A DNA stretch of 21,719 nt from an uncultured Clostridia bacterium. Lineage in GTDB: Bacteria; Bacillota; Clostridia; Christensenellales; Borkfalkiaceae. Location: contig CAKQSI010000036.1 of the NCBI GenBank assembly GCA_934272745.1, positions 1 through 21,719 of the forward strand, given 5' to 3'. The notes under the pieces were generated by a model, which ran no database searches, was not told where the DNA came from, and saw nothing but the letters and a program-made list of their open reading frames with translations. The stretch's first letter is position 1, and each line of letters opens with the position of its first letter. This document shows, piece after piece, positions 1 through 6,323 of this stretch. The position numbers and the translations under genes were made by a program.

Positions 1-31
1 CCCCCGCCCTTTTTTTCAGAAGTAAACGGAA

Positions 32-67
32 AGCGCGCCCGCGCGGCAGTTGCCGCGCGGGCGCGCT
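32..67 (-). terminator. Large palindrome, likely tkt terminator and member of a dispersed family
   Basis: AGCGCGCCCGCGCGGCA at 32-48 is followed by GT and then its exact reverse complement at 51-67. Read on the minus strand, the direction of transketolase, the hairpin is followed by a T-rich stretch (TTTCCGTTTACTTCT), as expected of an intrinsic terminator. It lies about 300 bp beyond the tkt stop codon, which is far for a simple terminator. Its core and A-rich plus-strand flank (AGAAGTAAA) recur at 3705-3740, so it is also a repeat-family member. Confidence 0.55.
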
Positions 68-134
68 ACTATACTATTGCAAACGATATTACAGATTGCG
101 GAACCGGAATCTTACACCTATGGCGCGCTTCTGA

Positions 135-166
135 ACTATTATAACGTATAACTATTATAACGTATA
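135..166. repeat. Tandem repeat, 2 x 16 bp
   Basis: The unit ACTATTATAACGTATA occurs twice without a break (135-150 and 151-166). It is AT-rich in a GC-rich setting and sits between the palindrome at 32-67 and the extra inverted arm at 168-183. It contains TATAAC-like strings but no well-placed -35 box, so a promoter is not claimed. Confidence 0.85.
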
Positions 167-167
167 A

Positions 168-183
168 CGCGGGCGCGTTTCCG
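168..183. repeat. Extra arm of the 32-67 palindrome
   Basis: CGCGGGCGCGTTTCCG at 168-183 is the reverse complement of 27-43 with one base missing. On the minus-strand transcript this puts a spare copy of the hairpin's 5' arm about 100 nt before the full hairpin. The same arrangement is seen at 9046-9062 and 19591-19607. Confidence 0.7.
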
Positions 184-366
184 TTCTGTTATAAACTATA
201 AACGCCGTAATCGTCCGAACGAGCGTCCGGGATTTAACGAAACGGACAGCGGAAACAACGCAATTGAAAATCGAATGCGCCGTCGCTTTTTACGGGAGCA
301 AAACGCAATCCGCCATAAAGGAGAAAACGCGTTAAGTACGGCAGGAAACTTCCGATAGCAAAGTGC

Positions 367-2346
367 TTATTTCGCGAGGACTTTGTGGACTTTTGCAACC
401 ACGTTTTCGACCGTAAAGCCGAATTTTTCAAACAGCAGTTCCGCGGGGGCGGACGCGCCGAAGGTATCCATCGCAATCACTTCGCCGTCCAGACCGACGT
501 AGCGGAACCAGGGCATCGAGGAGCCGGCTTCCGCAGCCACTCTCGCCCTCACCGAAGCGGGCAGAACGGACTGCTTGTACTTTTCGGACTGTTTTTCAAA
601 CAGTTCCATACAGGGCATGGAAACGACGCGGGCGTCGATCCCTTCTTCCCACAGGACTTTCTGTGCCTTGACCATCAGTTCGACTTCCGATCCGCTGGCG
701 ACCAAAAGGACGTCGGGCGTCTTTTTCTTGCCGTCCGAAAGGATATAGCCGCCCTTTAATGCGACCGCGCCGGAGGTTTCGTACTGCGGCAGGTTCTGAC
801 GGGTAAGAACCAGACAGGTGGGACCTTTGCCGGTCAGGGCGGAGATCCAGGCGGCGGTGGTTTCCTTTCCGTCCGCGGGGCGGAAGACTTTCAGACCCGG
901 AATGGCGCGAAGTCCTGCCAGTTGCTCTACCGGCTGATGCGTCGGTCCGTCTTCGCCGACGCCGATACTGTCGTGCGTCAGGATATAGGTCACGTTGACG
1001 CCCATGAGCGCGGAAAGGCGCACGGCGTTTTTCATATAGTCGGAGAACACGAAGAAGGTCGCGCAATAATTGATCAGCCCGCCGTGCAGCGCGATCCCGT
1101 TGGAAATCGCAGCCATGGCGTGTTCGCGGATGCCGAAGTGCAGGTTGCTACCCGTGCGGTTTTCCGGCGAATAGTAGGCGCGGTTTTTCATGTTGGATTT
1201 GTTGGAAGGAGCAAGGTCTGCCGAGCCGCCGATGAGGTTGGGGACGAGATCCGCCAGTTTATTGAGAACGGCAAAGCTGGTGTTTCTGGTCGCGTCCGGC
1301 TTTTCAAATTTCCAAAGATCGGCGTCGTTTAACAGGTCGGGCAGTTTTTTGCCGTACCATTCGTCGAATTCCGCAGCGAGTTCGGGATACGCCGCGCGAT
1401 AGGCTTTCATCAGTTTTTTCCAGTTGCGTTCCGCACGCTTGCCGCGGCTGGCGGCTTTTCTCGCGTGGGCGTAAACTTCTTCCGGAACGGTAAAATCGGG
1501 ATAGTCCGCATAGCCGAGCGCCGCCTTGGTTGCAGCCAGCCCTTCTTTGCCGAGAGGCGCACCGTGTACCGCCGCCGTGCCGGCTTTGGGGCTGCCGTAG
1601 CCGATGGTGGTTTTTACGATGATGAGGGAGGGCTTTTCGGTCTCCTTTTTGGCTTTTTTAACGGCTTTCGCGATGGCGTCCACGTCGTTGCCGTCTTCTA
1701 CGCGGAGAACCTGCCAGCCCTGCGCTTCGTGGCGCTTGCCGACGTCTTCGGTGAAAGCGGTGTTGATGTTGCCTTCGATCGTGATGTCGTTTTTATCGTA
1801 GAACACGATCAGTTTGCCAAGTTTCAGCGTTCCTGCGAGGGAAGCCGCTTCGTATTCGATGCCTTCCTGCATGCAGCCGTCGCCCGAAAGCGCGTAGGTG
1901 TAGTGATCGACCACGGGGAAGCCTTCGCGGTTGAAGTGCGCCGCAAGGTAGGATTCCGCAAGCGCCATGCCGACGGCGTTGGCGATGCCCTGTCCCAAAG
2001 GACCGGTGGTGGTTTCGATGCCCGGGGTGTGACCGTATTCGGGGTGTCCGGGGGTCTTGCTGCCCAATTGACGGAAGTGCGCGAGGTCGTCGGTCGTCAC
2101 GTTATATCCGTAAACGTGCAGGGCGGAATAGTCCAGCATGGACCCGTGACCCGCGGAAAGAATAAAGCGGTCGCGATCGGTAAACGCGGGATCCTTGGGA
2201 TTGAATTTCAAAAAGTTCTGAAACAGCGTATAAACGATGGGGGCGGAGCCGAGCGGAAGTCCGGGGTGACCGGAATTTGCCTTTTCGATGCCTTCGACCG
2301 AAAGGACGCGCAGGGCGTTGACAGTCATTTCTTGCACTTGATTCAT
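367..2346 (-). CDS. tkt: Transketolase
   Basis: Thiamine-diphosphate enzyme that moves two-carbon ketol units between sugar phosphates in the non-oxidative pentose phosphate pathway, in the cytoplasm. The 659-residue product has the usual family length. Visible signatures are the N-terminal SGHPGLPLG segment (about 25-33), the cofactor-binding GDG at 155-157 with the paired Asn at about 186, FGIREHAM carrying the catalytic Glu, and EDGPTHQPVE in the pyrimidine-binding domain. The ATG at 2346 was chosen because TAAGGAGAA lies just upstream and the family N-terminus begins there; a longer in-frame extension to 2370 would swallow the ribosome binding site. It is a single gene with its own promoter, divergent from the DegV gene. 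It would be useful for pentose catabolism, but it is also a housekeeping gene, so no link to the sugar locus is implied. Confidence 0.97.
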   Translation of the reverse strand: MNQVQEMTVNALRVLSVEGIEKANSGHPGLPLGSAPIVYTLFQNFLKFNPKDPAFTDRDRFILSAGHGSMLDYSALHVYGYNVTTDDLAHFRQLGSKTPGHPEYGHTPGIETTTGPLGQGIANAVGMALAESYLAAHFNREGFPVVDHYTYALSGDGCMQEGIEYEAASLAGTLKLGKLIVFYDKNDITIEGNINTAFTEDVGKRHEAQGWQVLRVEDGNDVDAIAKAVKKAKKETEKPSLIIVKTTIGYGSPKAGTAAVHGAPLGKEGLAATKAALGYADYPDFTVPEEVYAHARKAASRGKRAERNWKKLMKAYRAAYPELAAEFDEWYGKKLPDLLNDADLWKFEKPDATRNTSFAVLNKLADLVPNLIGGSADLAPSNKSNMKNRAYYSPENRTGSNLHFGIREHAMAAISNGIALHGGLINYCATFFVFSDYMKNAVRLSALMGVNVTYILTHDSIGVGEDGPTHQPVEQLAGLRAIPGLKVFRPADGKETTAAWISALTGKGPTCLVLTRQNLPQYETSGAVALKGGYILSDGKKKTPDVLLVASGSEVELMVKAQKVLWEEGIDARVVSMPCMELFEKQSEKYKQSVLPASVRARVAAEAGSSMPWFRYVGLDGEVIAMDTFGASAPAELLFEKFGFTVENVVAKVHKVLAK

Positions 2347-2383
2347 CGTCGTTCTCCTTAAAGCGGGCAAAATCCCGCATTCT

Positions 2384-2407
2384 TTTCGGGCATATTATAG
2401 CCCGAAA
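2384..2407. promoter_or_regulatory. Palindrome centred on the tkt -10 box
   Basis: TTTCGGGC (2384-2391), 8 bp, GCCCGAAA (2400-2407). The eight central bases contain the complete tkt -10 hexamer (2394-2399). A perfect 8-bp-arm dyad around the -10 box is a plausible repressor site. In RNA the transcript would start at about its edge, so an RNA hairpin role is less likely. No known regulator is recognised from the sequence. Confidence 0.5.
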
Positions 2408-2422
2408 CGAAAGGAAATGCAA
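2394..2422 (-). promoter_or_regulatory. Promoter of transketolase
   Basis: On the minus strand: -35 TTGCAT (2417-2422), 17-bp spacer, -10 TATAAT (2394-2399). The start codon is about 47 nt from the -10 box. A short hairpin (GCGGG-CAAAAT-CCCGC, 2364-2379) lies in the leader just before the ribosome binding site. Confidence 0.75.
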
Positions 2423-2452
2423 GTCTTTCCGCGGGAAACTTTCAAAAAACCG

Positions 2453-2481
2453 TTTACTTTTTTGAAAGGATAGGTTATAAT
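2453..2481 (+). promoter_or_regulatory. Promoter of the DegV-family gene
   Basis: -35 TTTACT (2453-2458), 17-bp spacer, -10 TATAAT (2476-2481). This places transcription start near 2488, giving a leader of about 110 nt before the ATG at 2599. It is back to back with the tkt promoter, with about 30 bp between the two -35 boxes. Confidence 0.65.
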
Positions 2482-2598
2482 GGCGATAATCCCCAATTTT
2501 GCGGAAAATGCGGAAAATCGAACGGGGACGGAAATTGCGGCGGCGAAGAAAGAAGCGCCCCCGCGTTATTCTAATAATAAACCGGAGAAAAAAGAAAA

Positions 2599-3504
2599 AT
2601 GAGTCAATATTTATTCGACCTTTCCACGGACTCTACGGCGGACCTTGTCCCCGGCTTTGCGGAAGCAAACAACGTCTGGACGGTGCCGCTTTCTTTCAAC
2701 ATTGAAAAAAACGGAGAGTTTACGCCCTGCCGCGATAATTTCAAGACCGAGGAAGAGTACGCTGCGTTTTATCAGAAGTTGAGAGAGGGTGCCTATTCCC
2801 GCACGGCGATGCTCAACCTGAACGACCATCTGGAACACTTTTATAAACTGGCGAAAGCGGGCGTGAAAGACGTCGTGCATTTCACCATTTCGTACGGGCT
2901 GTCGCCCACCGTTGACGTCGCGAATCAGGCTGCCGAAACGGTGCAAAAGGAATATCCCGACTTTCACGTTTACGCGGTGGAAAGCCGTTCCGCCACCGTC
3001 GGGCAGGGGATTCTCGTCAAAATGGCGATCAAAATGCGGAACGACGGCAAGACCGCGAAAGAAACCTTCGATTTCCTAAACGAAGCGAAATTCCGCCTGC
3101 AGCACCTCATCGTGGCGAACGATCTGTATTACCTGAAACGCGGCGGCAGAGTTTCGGGCGCCTCCGCGCTCATCGGAACCATGCTTTCCATCAAGCCCTA
3201 CATCGTGATGGATGGGGACGGAAAACTGAACGTGGAAGAGAAATTCCACGGTATGAAAAAGGCGTTTTCGTTTATCGCGGACGAAGTGAAGCGGCTGGGC
3301 GTGGACGACGGGCATTACGTCGTCATCGTGCATACCGACGCCAAAGACAAGGCGGAAGAACTTGCCGCAAAGGTAAAAGAAGTCGTCGGTTTCGACCCCG
3401 AAATCCAGATTATGGGACCGGTCATCGGCTCGCACGTCGGCCCCGGCGCCGTCGCCTGCGGATTTTTAAGCAAGACGCCGCGCGTCCCGTCGGAGAACAA
3501 GTAA
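2599..3504 (+). CDS. DegV family (fatty-acid-binding type) protein
   Basis: DegV proteins bind a fatty acid between two domains. Some act as the FakB subunit that presents fatty acids to the kinase FakA, but no FakA gene is in the window, so the role here is open. The 301-residue length fits the family. Signatures are STDSTADL near residue 9, ISYGLSPT (family form ISSGLSGT), the block YYLKRGGRVSGASALIG followed by SIKPYIVMDGDGKL, and HVGPGAVACGF near the end. No signal peptide, so cytoplasmic. The ATG is preceded by CCGGAGAAAAAAG, an acceptable ribosome binding site. It is monocistronic: 878 bp separate it from proS. Confidence 0.92.
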   Translation: MSQYLFDLSTDSTADLVPGFAEANNVWTVPLSFNIEKNGEFTPCRDNFKTEEEYAAFYQKLREGAYSRTAMLNLNDHLEHFYKLAKAGVKDVVHFTISYGLSPTVDVANQAAETVQKEYPDFHVYAVESRSATVGQGILVKMAIKMRNDGKTAKETFDFLNEAKFRLQHLIVANDLYYLKRGGRVSGASALIGTMLSIKPYIVMDGDGKLNVEEKFHGMKKAFSFIADEVKRLGVDDGHYVVIVHTDAKDKAEELAAKVKEVVGFDPEIQIMGPVIGSHVGPGAVACGFLSKTPRVPSENK

Positions 3505-3554
3505 GTTTTAAACGAGGATAAGTAAGCTTTTCAATCACTCCGAGAAGAAGTAAG
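3499..3554 (+). repeat. Three spaced copies of AAGTAAG at the degV stop codon
   Basis: AAGTAAG followed by a short T-rich run occurs at 3499-3505 (holding the stop codon TAA), 3520-3526 and 3548-3554. Copies are 21 and 28 bp apart. GAG precedes each by a few bases, so the end of the gene may have been duplicated. No function is assigned. Confidence 0.5.
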
Positions 3555-3568
3555 TTTTTTGGTATGAA

Positions 3569-3584
3569 AAGGCGCCCGCGCCTT
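3569..3584. repeat. Mini-palindrome, shortened copy of the dispersed element
   Basis: AAGGCG-CCCG-CGCCTT is a 6-bp stem with a 4-nt loop. It starts with the same AAGGCGCCCG as the full element at 3705 and is likewise preceded by GAAGTAA. It looks like an internal-deletion form of that element. Confidence 0.55.
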
Positions 3585-3704
3585 ATGTCGGAATCATTTC
3601 GTGTAATCCGGAAACGCCGAAAGACGCGGCAGAAGCGCAGGGACGAAAACGCTGTGCCGGATTGCGGGCGTAGCGGAATCGAAACGGAATTAAGAAGTAA
3701 AGAA

Positions 3705-3740
3705 AAGGCGCCCGCACGGCAATTGCCGCACGGGCGCCTT
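3705..3740. repeat. Full-length palindromic intergenic element
   Basis: AAGGCGCCCG, CA, CGGC, AATT, GCCG, CA, CGGGCGCCTT: a palindrome broken only by the CA/CA mismatch in each arm. The inner CGGCAATTGCCG matches CGGCAGTTGCCG of the element at 32-67, and both are preceded by AGAAGTAAA. Its T-rich side (CTTTTCTTTACTTCTT) lies on the minus strand. Both neighbouring genes are on the plus strand, so a simple terminator role does not explain it. Confidence 0.75.
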
Positions 3741-3835
3741 GCTATATTTGCGGACAATCTTTGTTTTGAACGTTGGCGCCGCTTTCCCTTTTTCGTTATT
3801 GCTTTTGCCAAGGCAATGCAATATTTCAAACGTAG

Positions 3836-3854
3836 GGGCGACCGGTGGTCGCCC
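3836..3854. repeat. Inverted repeat GGGCGACC-GGT-GGTCGCCC
   Basis: Perfect 8-bp arms with a 3-nt loop, preceded by GTAG. From memory, GTAGGGGCGACC-type palindromes are common non-coding repeats in Clostridia genomes; this was not checked here. A second, longer dyad follows at 3909-3952. Confidence 0.7.
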
Positions 3855-3908
3855 GCGGGCATTGCCCCGTTTCCTGATTGCGTCGGGCAAACGCCGGCAG
3901 GATATGGG

Positions 3909-3952
3909 AATTCGTCCTTTCGGCAGGCGACCGGTGATCGCCTCCACGAATT
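3909..3952. repeat. Nested inverted repeat
   Basis: Outer arms AATTCGT (3909-3915) and ACGAATT (3946-3952) enclose inner arms GGCGA (3926-3930) and TCGCC (3938-3942). The centre CGACCGGTG resembles that of the dyad at 3836-3854, so the two may belong to one composite repeat. Confidence 0.5.
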
Positions 3953-4104
3953 GCGGGGATATGCGGGTTTCTTAATAAGCGGGACTTTTTTGCTTCGTTT
4001 TTATTTTAATATCTATAGATAACGGGGTATGCCGGCAGATTCTGTTTCTTTTGCCCAAAACTAAAAAACGGCAGGAATTTCTCCCGAAAAATCCTTTAAA
4101 ACGG

Positions 4105-4133
4105 TAGATTTTCGCGCGGGGGCGTGGTATAAT
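4105..4133 (+). promoter_or_regulatory. Promoter of proS, extended -10 type
   Basis: -10 TATAAT at 4128-4133 is preceded by TGG, giving an extended -10 (TGnTATAAT). A weak -35, TAGATT (4105-4110), sits 17 bp upstream. Two more TATAAT strings (4142-4147, 4237-4242) lack partners. Transcription would start near 4140, leaving a leader of about 240 nt. Confidence 0.6.
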
Positions 4134-4139
4134 ATGTTT

Positions 4140-4382
4140 ATTATAATGGAAAAGTGTGCGCAGGACGCGCAGGGGCGGACGGGGAAACGGAACTTTCCCG
4201 TCGGCGGGATCGGGATAAAAATCCGACGAAATACGTTATAATTCAGGTCCCGGCAGGATAAAAACGGTTGTCCGCGCGGCGGTAAATCCGCAACCGCGCC
4301 GGAAACAGAGCCGTAAACGTCCGGGGACAAAAACCACAAAGGCTGCGACCGATTGCCGCGCCGGAAGGAGAAAGAAAAAGTT
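4140..4382 (+). promoter_or_regulatory. Structured 5' leader of proS, class unknown
   Basis: About 240 nt of leader with several compatible helices. A hairpin GACGGGGAAA/TTTCCCGTC lies around 4180-4200. A closing helix TTGTCC (4268-4273) pairs with GGACAA (4325-4330) and encloses CGCGG (4275-4279)/CCGCG (4294-4298) and CGG-TAAAT-CCG. tRNA-synthetase genes of Bacillota often carry T-box leaders, but no T-box sequence (GGTGGNACCGCG-like) is visible. No known riboswitch class was recognised. Confidence 0.4.
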
Positions 4383-5813
4383 ATGGCACAGGATCAATTC
4401 GTAAAAGACGTTGCGGACATCGAAAAAGATTTTCCGCAGTGGTATACCGACGTCGTGTTAAAGACGCAACTGGTGGATTACGGTCCCGTCAAGGGCACCA
4501 TGGTGATCCGCCCGTACGGCTACGCGATCTGGGAACTCATTCAGAAGGAAATGAACGAACGCTTCCGTAAAACCGGACACGTCAACGCCTATTTCCCCAT
4601 GCTCATTCCCGAAAGTTTTTTGAAAAAGGAAGCCGAACACGTGGAAGGCTTCGCGCCCGAAGTCGCCGTCGTCACGCATGCCGGCGGGGAAAAACTGGCG
4701 GAAAACCTCATTATCCGTCCGACCAGCGAAACCATCATCGGGGATATGTATTCCAAATGGTTGCAGAGTTATCGCGACCTGCCCATTAAAATCAACCAGT
4801 GGGCAAACGTCGTCCGTTGGGAAAAGACCACCCGCCCGTTCCTGCGCACCTCCGAATTTTTGTGGCAGGAAGGACACACCGTCCACGCCACAGAAGAAGA
4901 GGCGCGGGAGGAAACCATCGCCATGCTGAACGTCTACCGCGAGTTTGCGGAAAACGTGCTGGCGATCCCCGTGTTCACCGGGATCAAGACCGAAAAGGAA
5001 AAATTCGCCGGCGCGGTGGAAACCTACGGTATGGAAGCCATGATGCTGGACGGCAAGAGTCTGCAAGCCGGGACTTCCCATTACCTTGGACAGAACTTTG
5101 CCAAGGCGTTCAACATCAAATTCTTAGACAAAGACGGCACGCATAAACTGGGATATACCACGTCCTGGGGGACTTCTACCCGCATGATCGGCGCGCTCAT
5201 TATGGCGCACGGCGACCAGCGCGGTCTGGTTCTGCCGCCCAAAGTGGCGCCCGTTCAGGTTATCGTCATTCCCGTCGCGGCGCACAAGGGCGGCGTAAAC
5301 GAAAAGACCGAAGAGGTGCTGAACGCGCTGCAGGCGGAAGGCGTCCGCGCCGAACGCGACACGCGCGATATGAGTCCGGGCTGGAAGTTCAACGAATGGG
5401 AAATGAAAGGCGTTCCCATCCGTATCGAAATCGGTCCGCGCGACCTCGAGAGGGGCGAAGCGGTGCTGTTCCGGAGAGATACCCTTGCGAAAGAATCGGT
5501 GAAGATCGACGAGATCCCCGCCCGCGTGGAAGAACTGCTGACCGAAATTCAGAAAAATATGCTGGAAAAGTCCCGCGCCTTCCGCGACAGCCGCGTGAAG
5601 ACCGTGCATTCCTTGGACGAAATGCTTGCCGCGCTGGACGCGAAAAACTTTACCAAAGCCGCTTGGTGCGGCGACCGCGCCTGCGAGGACGCGATCAAGG
5701 AGAAAACCAACGCTTCTTCCCGCGTGATGGTGGAAGGGGAACTGGTGGACGGCAAGTGCGTCTGCTGCGGCAAGCCCGCGAAAAAGAACGTGCTGTTTGC
5801 GCGCGCATATTAA
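4383..5813 (+). CDS. proS: Prolyl-tRNA synthetase, type 3
   Basis: Class II synthetase that charges tRNA-Pro with proline. At 476 residues it is the shorter, archaeal/eukaryote-like type found in part of the Bacillota, lacking the editing insertion of the common bacterial form. Class II motif 2 is seen in FLRTSEFLWQEGHTVHAT and motif 3 in TRMIGALIMAHGDQRGLVLPP, followed by the anticodon-binding domain. The C-terminal domain has the WCGDRACE and CVCCGKPAK cysteines and ends in ARAY, the terminal Tyr being typical. The ATG at 4383 was chosen over a TTG at 4353 because GGAAGGAG lies upstream and MAQDQFV fits family N-termini. It has its own promoter and long leader. No neighbour shares its pathway. 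Confidence 0.96.
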   Translation: MAQDQFVKDVADIEKDFPQWYTDVVLKTQLVDYGPVKGTMVIRPYGYAIWELIQKEMNERFRKTGHVNAYFPMLIPESFLKKEAEHVEGFAPEVAVVTHAGGEKLAENLIIRPTSETIIGDMYSKWLQSYRDLPIKINQWANVVRWEKTTRPFLRTSEFLWQEGHTVHATEEEAREETIAMLNVYREFAENVLAIPVFTGIKTEKEKFAGAVETYGMEAMMLDGKSLQAGTSHYLGQNFAKAFNIKFLDKDGTHKLGYTTSWGTSTRMIGALIMAHGDQRGLVLPPKVAPVQVIVIPVAAHKGGVNEKTEEVLNALQAEGVRAERDTRDMSPGWKFNEWEMKGVPIRIEIGPRDLERGEAVLFRRDTLAKESVKIDEIPARVEELLTEIQKNMLEKSRAFRDSRVKTVHSLDEMLAALDAKNFTKAAWCGDRACEDAIKEKTNASSRVMVEGELVDGKCVCCGKPAKKNVLFARAY

Positions 5814-5949
5814 GCCGCAAAATTTACGGCGTTTCAGTCTAAGGCGGCAGCGGAAGGGCGGCTCAAAATTTGCCGCGCCGGTTCGCTCCGGATAAAAACG
5901 CCCCGCGGAAAGACGCAAAATTTTGCGTTTCGACTGCCAAAAATTTTGG
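5814..5949. repeat. Four dyads with A/T-tract centres behind proS
   Basis: Within 136 bp lie GCCG-CAAAATTTA-CGGC (5814-5830), GCGGC-TCAAAATTT-GCCGC (5858-5876), the perfect 16-bp palindrome ACGCAAAATTTTGCGT (5913-5928), and CCAAAAATTTTGG (5937-5949). All have GC arms around an AAAATTT core. They could be transcript-end hairpins, bent-DNA protein sites, or relics of a repeat. None is followed by a clean T-run on the plus strand. Confidence 0.6.
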
Positions 5950-6031
5950 ATTTCGGGCGAAAACCGGAGTTTTTCAAAAATCAGGTTGCGGCGGGTTTTG
6001 CGGCATGGTACACTGATCCGGACGAAGATCC

Positions 6032-6044
6032 GCAAAACCGTCAA
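6032..6044 (+). promoter_or_regulatory. Possible fourth GCAAAA-GTC operator
   Basis: GCAAAACCGTCAA resembles the GCAAAA-T-GTCA sites in the AraC-GH39/ABC control region, with CC in place of T. It lies 27 bp upstream of the -35 box of the GH5-like gene, a position suited to activation. The match is short and could be chance. Confidence 0.3.
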
Positions 6045-6071
6045 AAACGCAAAGTAAAATTACAAATTCGA

Positions 6072-6101
6072 TTGCGCTTTCGGCTTTTCGTGCGGTAAAA
6101 T
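6072..6101 (+). promoter_or_regulatory. Promoter of the GH5-like lipoprotein gene
   Basis: -35 TTGCGC (6072-6077), 18-bp spacer, -10 TAAAAT (6096-6101). The start codon is about 220 nt downstream, leaving room for a leader. Confidence 0.5.
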
Positions 6102-6323
6102 AGCGTCTGTCGGCATGGCGGCGGGAACGGGTCTTTACTATAAACAAGTTGTCCGCTGCCGTCTGGTTTACGCCGGCTTCTCCCGTTTCCGGGGGAAAAA
6201 GAATCTTTTCACAAGAGGAAAAAAGTATTAAGGAAAAAACAGCGCACAGGCTGTTTGCTTTCGTCCGGGCATCGGACGGAAACGCGGGGAAAAGTATTCC
6301 CGCGGAAATACAGGAGGAAAATT

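Larger units (their letters stand above)
1..366. other. Non-coding tail downstream of transketolase
   Basis: No credible gene was found here. The stretch holds a near-perfect 17-bp-arm palindrome at 32-67, a 2 x 16 bp tandem repeat at 135-166, and at 168-183 an inverted partial copy of the left arm of the palindrome. Positions 184-366 show nothing recognisable. Open frames that cross the region are short and run out of or antisense to transketolase. Confidence 0.6.
3505..4382. other. 878-bp gene-free gap between degV and proS
   Basis: The gap contains the AAGTAAG copies, a mini-palindrome (3569-3584), a full palindromic element (3705-3740), two further inverted repeats (3836-3854 and 3909-3952), and then the proS promoter and a structured leader. 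Open frames crossing it are low-complexity, Arg-rich and run straight through the repeats, with no ribosome binding site or recognisable protein family. Confidence 0.7.
5950..6323. other. Control region upstream of the GH5-like lipoprotein gene
   Basis: No gene was found. It contains a TTTTTCAAAAA dyad near 5972, a GCAAAA-CC-GTC site (6032-6044), a promoter (6072-6101) and a leader of about 215 nt with no clear structure before the AGGAGG of the lipoprotein gene. Confidence 0.55.

Noticed and set aside
3564..4022. 152-codon plus-strand frame between degV and proS
   Set aside because: It runs through several inverted repeats, has Arg-rich low-complexity content, no ribosome binding site and no recognisable family.
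4262..4330. Cobalamin-riboswitch-like string GGCGGTAAATCCGC
   Set aside because: It recalls the GGTGCAAATCC segment of that class, but the B12 box and flanking conserved segments are missing and the downstream gene has no link to cobalamin.
4140..4382. T-box riboswitch upstream of proS
   Set aside because: Expected in this position, but no GGTGGNACCGCG-like T-box sequence and no terminator/antiterminator pair with a T-run can be found.
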